Source of the DNA: Betaproteobacteria bacterium
Lineage (GTDB): Bacteria > Pseudomonadota > Gammaproteobacteria > Burkholderiales > SG8-41
Assembly: GCA_025356695.1 (NCBI GenBank)
Contig: JANXSE010000323.1
Span: forward strand, 1-26,804
Direction: 5' to 3'
Length of the DNA: 26,804 nt
Part shown: positions 23,920-26,804 of the stretch, one piece after another
Position numbering within the stretch: the stretch's first letter is position 1
Layout of the letters: every line of letters begins with the position of its first letter
Made by a program: the position numbers and the translations under genes
Notes under the pieces: model-generated
The model's input: only the letters and a program-made list of their open reading frames with translations
Database searches by the model: none
What the model was told of the DNA's origin: nothing

Positions 23920-23971
23920 GTAGGATGCGCACGCAGAACGGCGGTAAACGGTGCGCGCTGCGCACCCTGCA
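23920..23971. repeat. Diverged copy of the GTAGGGTGCGCA inverted repeat
   Basis: The left arm GTAGGATGCGCA (23920-23931) pairs with TGCGCACCCTGC (23959-23970) with two mismatches in 12. The text GTGCGCGCTGCGCACCCT strongly resembles the right arm of the perfect repeat at 19197-19216. It fills the 74-nt gap between the dioxygenase stop and the receptor 7 start. Confidence 0.65.
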
Positions 23972-23977
23972 CGCGGG

Positions 23978-24838
23978 TCAGGCGACGACGTAACCGGACG
24001 CCGTGCCGAGCACGGTGGTGCGTTCCATGTGCCGCAACTGCGTCTCGTCGAAATCACCCAGCGCCTGGTGCATGGTGCAACGGTTATCCCACACGAGAAT
24101 GTCGTCCTGCTGCCACTGGTGACGGTAGACGAACTCCGGTTTGGTGGCGTGGCGGTTCAGATAATCGATCAGCGGTTTGCTTTCTTCCTCGGTCATGCCG
24201 TCGAAGCGTTTGACCTTCTCGCCGAGGTACAAGGCCTTGCGGCCGGTCTCCGGATGGATGCGCACCACCGGCTGCGCGATCGGCGGGCTGATCTTCACCT
24301 GTTCGTTGACGCGTTTTGCGCCGAGGCTGGAGTCATCGACCTTGCGCGTGCCCGACATGTGGATGCCGTGCAGGCCGGCAATGAGCTTTTTCATGCCATC
24401 GGACAACGCTTCATAGGCCGCGTACATATTGGCGAACTGCGTGTCGCCGCCGACCTCCGGAATCTTCACCGCACGCAGCAGCGAACCGAGCGACGGATGC
24501 GAGGTGAACGACATGTCGGAGTGCCACTGGCGGCCGGTGTAACGCCCCTCGCCCGGCGAGCCGTCGGCGTTCGGCGCGTTGGTCACCATGAGGATCTCGT
24601 GAGCATCCTTGTTGCGGTCGCGCGGCAGCGCGTCGTGGTTGTCGAGTTCGCCGAAGCGGCGGCTGAATTCGATGTGCTGCTCGCGCGTGCAGCGCTGGCC
24701 GCGCAGCAGCAGGATGCCGTTGTCGAGAAAGCCGCGATAAATGCCACCGAACTCGGCCTCGCTCATCGGTTGCGTGATGTCGACGCCGCAGACTTCGGCG
24801 CCGAGCGCATGCGACAGCTTGCGTAGTGTGACGGCCAT
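23978..24838 (-). CDS. TauD/TfdA-family Fe(II)/2-oxoglutarate dioxygenase
   Basis: 286 residues. Enzymes of this family hydroxylate small acids such as taurine, alkylsulfonates or phenoxyacetates, with 2-oxoglutarate converted to succinate and CO2. Iron ligands are visible: His106 and Asp108 in WHSDMSF, and the distal His257 in DNRCTMHQALGDF; Arg269/Arg273 (QLRHMERTT) bind 2-oxoglutarate, and GGDTQFANMYAAYE at 130-143 is the family hallmark. Start ATG 24838 has GGGGAG upstream. A Bug receptor follows and an ankyrin gene precedes, all on the minus strand, probably one transcript. Cytoplasmic, no leader. Substrate cannot be told from the sequence. Confidence 0.92.
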   Translation of the reverse strand: MAVTLRKLSHALGAEVCGVDITQPMSEAEFGGIYRGFLDNGILLLRGQRCTREQHIEFSRRFGELDNHDALPRDRNKDAHEILMVTNAPNADGSPGEGRYTGRQWHSDMSFTSHPSLGSLLRAVKIPEVGGDTQFANMYAAYEALSDGMKKLIAGLHGIHMSGTRKVDDSSLGAKRVNEQVKISPPIAQPVVRIHPETGRKALYLGEKVKRFDGMTEEESKPLIDYLNRHATKPEFVYRHQWQQDDILVWDNRCTMHQALGDFDETQLRHMERTTVLGTASGYVVA

Positions 24839-24888
24839 GCTGATACTCCCCCGGATATTTTATTTTTAACTGCGCAACTGCAATTACT

Positions 24889-25587
24889 CTACTTCGCCCC
24901 GGCCTTCTCCAGAATCTGCACCATATTCTTGTAACCGTGCGAACGCGCCAGCGCGAGCGGTGTCTGTCCGTTGCGGTCGGCGATGTTAACGTTCGCCTTC
25001 GCGTGCACCAGCGCGCGCAGCGTTTCAACATGGTGCGAGCCGCCGTTGCCGAGTACGATCGATTCGATCAGCGCGGTCCAGCCGAGATTGTTGACATGAT
25101 CGAGCGGCGCGCCGGCGTCAATCAGCATTTTGACGACGAGATCGTGGCCGAGGTGCGCTGCTGCGATCAACGCCGTGCCGTCGTAACGGCTGGTGATCTG
25201 TTTCGCACTCGCGCCCAGCTGCAACAGCATGCGCAGCGTGCCGACGTCGTCGGCCACCGCCGCAATCGTTACCGCGTCGTAGCGGTCGTTTTCCTTCGCG
25301 TTGATATCGGCGCCGGCCTTGACCAGCGTGGTGATCGCATCGCGGTTCTTCTTGAACGTCGCCACATGCAGCGGCGTGCGGCCGTAGCCGTCACGCACGT
25401 TGAGGTCAGCGCCACCCGCGGCGAGCTTTTTGATTTCCGCCGCATCGCCGCGCGCGGCGGCGGCCAGCAGACCGCTGTACTGCGCGATCTCGCCGGTGCT
25501 CGGCGCAATCTGCGCGGCAACCTGCATGGCGGGCACACCAAGCAGCAGCGCGCCGCACAACAACATCGATTTTTTGAAAGTGTTCAT
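24889..25587 (-). CDS. Exported ankyrin-repeat protein
   Basis: 232 residues with a signal peptide ending at VAA before QIAPS. The mature part is about six ankyrin repeats (roughly 38-66, 67-99, 102-131, 135-166, 167-204, 205-232), with typical text such as GRTPLHVATFKKNRDAITTLVKAGADIN split over repeats 2 and 3 and NGQTPLALARSHGYKNMVQILEKAGA at the end. Ankyrin repeats bind proteins; periplasmic examples are known in proteobacteria, sometimes linked to catalase or stress. Its ATG overlaps the stop of the MAPEG gene (ATGA, 25584-25587), so translation is coupled. The TauD-like gene follows after 50 nt. Partner unknown. Confidence 0.88.
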   Translation of the reverse strand: MNTFKKSMLLCGALLLGVPAMQVAAQIAPSTGEIAQYSGLLAAAARGDAAEIKKLAAGGADLNVRDGYGRTPLHVATFKKNRDAITTLVKAGADINAKENDRYDAVTIAAVADDVGTLRMLLQLGASAKQITSRYDGTALIAAAHLGHDLVVKMLIDAGAPLDHVNNLGWTALIESIVLGNGGSHHVETLRALVHAKANVNIADRNGQTPLALARSHGYKNMVQILEKAGAK

Positions 25588-25976
25588 ATCAAGGTCTTCG
25601 CAATGCCCCAAGCGCCGCCGAGTGTCAGCACGGTGATCGCCAGCATCGACAGCCCGAAGGCGGGGCCGCGCCGCGACGCCGCCTTCGCGTAGGCGATCGC
25701 ATACCAGAAGCGCGCCGCCAGCCACACGACACCGATTTCCGCCGCCCATACTTCGTTAATAAAGGCGGCGAACACCCACAGCGCCGGCAGAAACATCATC
25801 GCGTTTTCAAGCGTGTTCATCTGCACGCGGAAAACGCGTTCGAAATCGGCATTGCCCGAGGTCGCCGGCGCCGCAATGCCATAGCGGCTGCGCGCTTTGC
25901 CCACGTTCCAGGCCGTGATGAACAACAACACGACAACGCCGATCGTCACCAGTGCCGGCAAACGGAAATCATGCAT
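25584..25976 (-). CDS. MAPEG-family integral membrane protein
   Basis: 130 residues with four hydrophobic spans (about 6-25, 55-73, 78-97, 108-127). The MAPEG hallmark FERVFRVQMNTLENAMMFLPALWVFA is present at residues 45-70, with Glu46, Arg47, Arg50, Asn54 and Glu57 in the glutathione-binding pattern. MAPEG enzymes are membrane-bound glutathione transferases or peroxidases. Start ATG 25976 has AGGAGA 7 nt upstream; a longer open frame reaches 26168 but lacks similarity. It is the first gene of the minus-strand cluster MAPEG, ankyrin, TauD-like, Bug, and divergent from a ThDP enzyme. Whether it uses glutathione is inference from the family. Confidence 0.88.
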   Translation of the reverse strand: MHDFRLPALVTIGVVVLLFITAWNVGKARSRYGIAAPATSGNADFERVFRVQMNTLENAMMFLPALWVFAAFINEVWAAEIGVVWLAARFWYAIAYAKAASRRGPAFGLSMLAITVLTLGGAWGIAKTLI

Positions 25977-26057
25977 TGCGACTTCTCCTGAAAAGGTTGT
26001 TGCCGTTACTTTACTCCGCATGGGGCCGCGCGTGTGTGAAGGCGCCGGCCGGCGGTT

Positions 26058-26063
26058 TATACT
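26058..26063 (+). promoter_or_regulatory. Candidate -10 hexamer (TATACT) for ThDP-enzyme gene
   Basis: TATACT at 26058-26063 lies 73 nt before the ATG at 26137. No good -35 is seen at 16-18 nt upstream (TGTGAA at 26035-26040). The 160-nt gap also has to hold the divergent promoter for the MAPEG cluster. Confidence 0.3.
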
Positions 26064-26136
26064 CGCTGCAGGAGGGGCTGCGGTGCCGCATCCGCCACTG
26101 CGCCGCCGGTATGCAAAAAAACAGTGAGGAACCCGC

Positions 26137-26804
26137 ATGGCAACCATGAGCGCCGGAAAGGCCGTCATCGAAATGCTGCGCGCCGAAGGCGTTGATCATG
26201 TCTTCGGCATCTGCGGCACCACCACCAACAACATCCTGACCGAGATGCACGGCCGCAGCGACATCCGCTTCGTCGACACGCGCCATGAGCAGAACGCCGC
26301 CTTCATGGCCTACGGCTACGCGCGAGCCACCGGCAAACCGGCCGTCTGCCTGACAACCTCGGGCCCCGGCACCATCAACTTGATTACCGGCATCGCGCTT
26401 GCGCACAAGGGCCGCGCGCCGGTCATCGTCATCGCCGGCGACGTGCCGCGCGACCTCATCGGCCGCGACGGCAATCAGGCCTTCGATCTGGTCAATCTGT
26501 TCAAACCGATCACGCTGATGGCGCAGCATGTGCAAACCACCGAGCGCGTGCAGGAAGCCGTGCACAATGCGTTTCGCACCGCGCTGTCGGGCAAACGCGG
26601 GCCGGTGATGCTGAACATTCCGCGCGACCTGCTCGATTTCAAAACCATTGATTACCAGGCGCGCACACCGGCCTCCTACCGCGCCACCGAAGGCCGCGTG
26701 CAGGGCGACCGCGAAGCCATCGCGCGCGCCGCCACGCTGCTGGCGAATGCCGAACGCCCGCTGCTGATCGGCGGCGGCGGCGTCATTGACAGCGATGCCG
26801 CTGG
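26137..26804 (+). CDS. Thiamine-diphosphate-dependent enzyme, acetolactate-synthase-like (3' end outside window)
   Basis: 222 residues are visible before the window ends. The N-terminal pyrimidine-binding domain is clear: GVDHVFGICGTTTNN at 18-32, catalytic Glu51 in RHEQNAAFMAYGYARATGKPAVC, TTSGPGTINLITGIALAHKGRAPVIVIAGDVPRD near 73-106 and GPVMLNIPRDLL near 154-165. The central domain begins at about 190 (AERPLLIGGGGV). The pattern fits acetolactate synthase large subunits, benzoylformate decarboxylase, oxalyl-CoA decarboxylase and relatives; the substrate-specific C-terminal half is not visible. ATG 26137 has GAGGA 6 nt upstream. It is divergent from the MAPEG gene. No regulatory (small) subunit is seen on this side. 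Confidence 0.9.
   Translation, partial: MATMSAGKAVIEMLRAEGVDHVFGICGTTTNNILTEMHGRSDIRFVDTRHEQNAAFMAYGYARATGKPAVCLTTSGPGTINLITGIALAHKGRAPVIVIAGDVPRDLIGRDGNQAFDLVNLFKPITLMAQHVQTTERVQEAVHNAFRTALSGKRGPVMLNIPRDLLDFKTIDYQARTPASYRATEGRVQGDREAIARAATLLANAERPLLIGGGGVIDSDAA

Noticed and set aside
26111..26149. 12-residue leader ORF (MQKNSEEPAWQP) overlapping the ThDP-enzyme start
   Set aside because: No ribosome site and no run of regulatory amino acids such as Val, Leu or Ile expected for attenuation of an acetolactate synthase.
1..26804. CRISPR array, tRNA, rRNA, insertion sequence or prophage genes
   Set aside because: No regularly spaced direct repeats, no rRNA or tRNA signatures, and no transposase, integrase or phage structural genes were recognised in reading the window.

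Overview
The window is high-GC, densely coded bacterial DNA. It looks like a betaproteobacterium, probably of the order Burkholderiales. The main reasons are seven orphan Bug/TctC-type periplasmic solute receptors in 27 kb, a giant double UvrA protein, and strong Shine-Dalgarno sites with a GC-rich codon bias that opens long false ORFs on the opposite strand. No rRNA, tRNA, CRISPR array, transposase or phage gene was seen.

Layout. (1) 1-4375: 3' part of a double-length UvrA-like ATPase whose inter-domain linkers carry in-frame copies of a dispersed palindromic repeat. (2) 4432-5389: a membrane-anchored glutaredoxin, a bidirectional terminator, then on the minus strand a charged secreted repeat protein and a 54-residue membrane peptide. 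(3) 5603-9667: an alpha/beta-hydrolase-domain protein, divergent from a Bug receptor plus LigI-like amidohydrolase pair. (4) 9684-13150: a PLP-dependent alpha-oxoamine synthase, a regulatory intergenic region rich in inverted repeats, a short-chain dehydrogenase and a Bug receptor. (5) 13184-17340: four more Bug receptors, two of them tandem duplicates. (6) 17364-19103: a UGSC-family selenoprotein read through an in-frame TGA (Sec108) with a bacterial SECIS-like hairpin directly after it, 23 bp behind a Bug gene. (7) 19252-22984: an OmpR-type response regulator and histidine kinase, divergent from two Spy/CpxP-like periplasmic proteins. (8) 22956-25976: a minus-strand cluster of MAPEG protein, ankyrin protein, TauD-like dioxygenase and Bug receptor. 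(9) 26137-end: a ThDP-dependent enzyme cut by the window edge.

How it fits together. Much of the window reads as small catabolic or uptake modules, each pairing a Bug receptor with one enzyme (amidohydrolase, SDR, UGSC selenoprotein, TauD-like dioxygenase). The receptors carry signal peptides, but no TctA/TctB membrane partner is present, so they must use partners elsewhere or act as sensors. The two-component system with two Gly/Met-rich Spy-like proteins looks like an envelope-stress module. Short palindromic elements (C-rich/G-rich hairpins, GTAGGGTGCGCA elements, a CCCGGAA hairpin) are scattered between genes, and the first type also sits inside the uvrA reading frame.

The most interesting item is the selenoprotein: a stop-to-stop reading treats it as a 107-residue ORF and a separate 465-residue ORF, but they are one 579-residue protein. 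All assignments come from reading the sequence; no database search was run.
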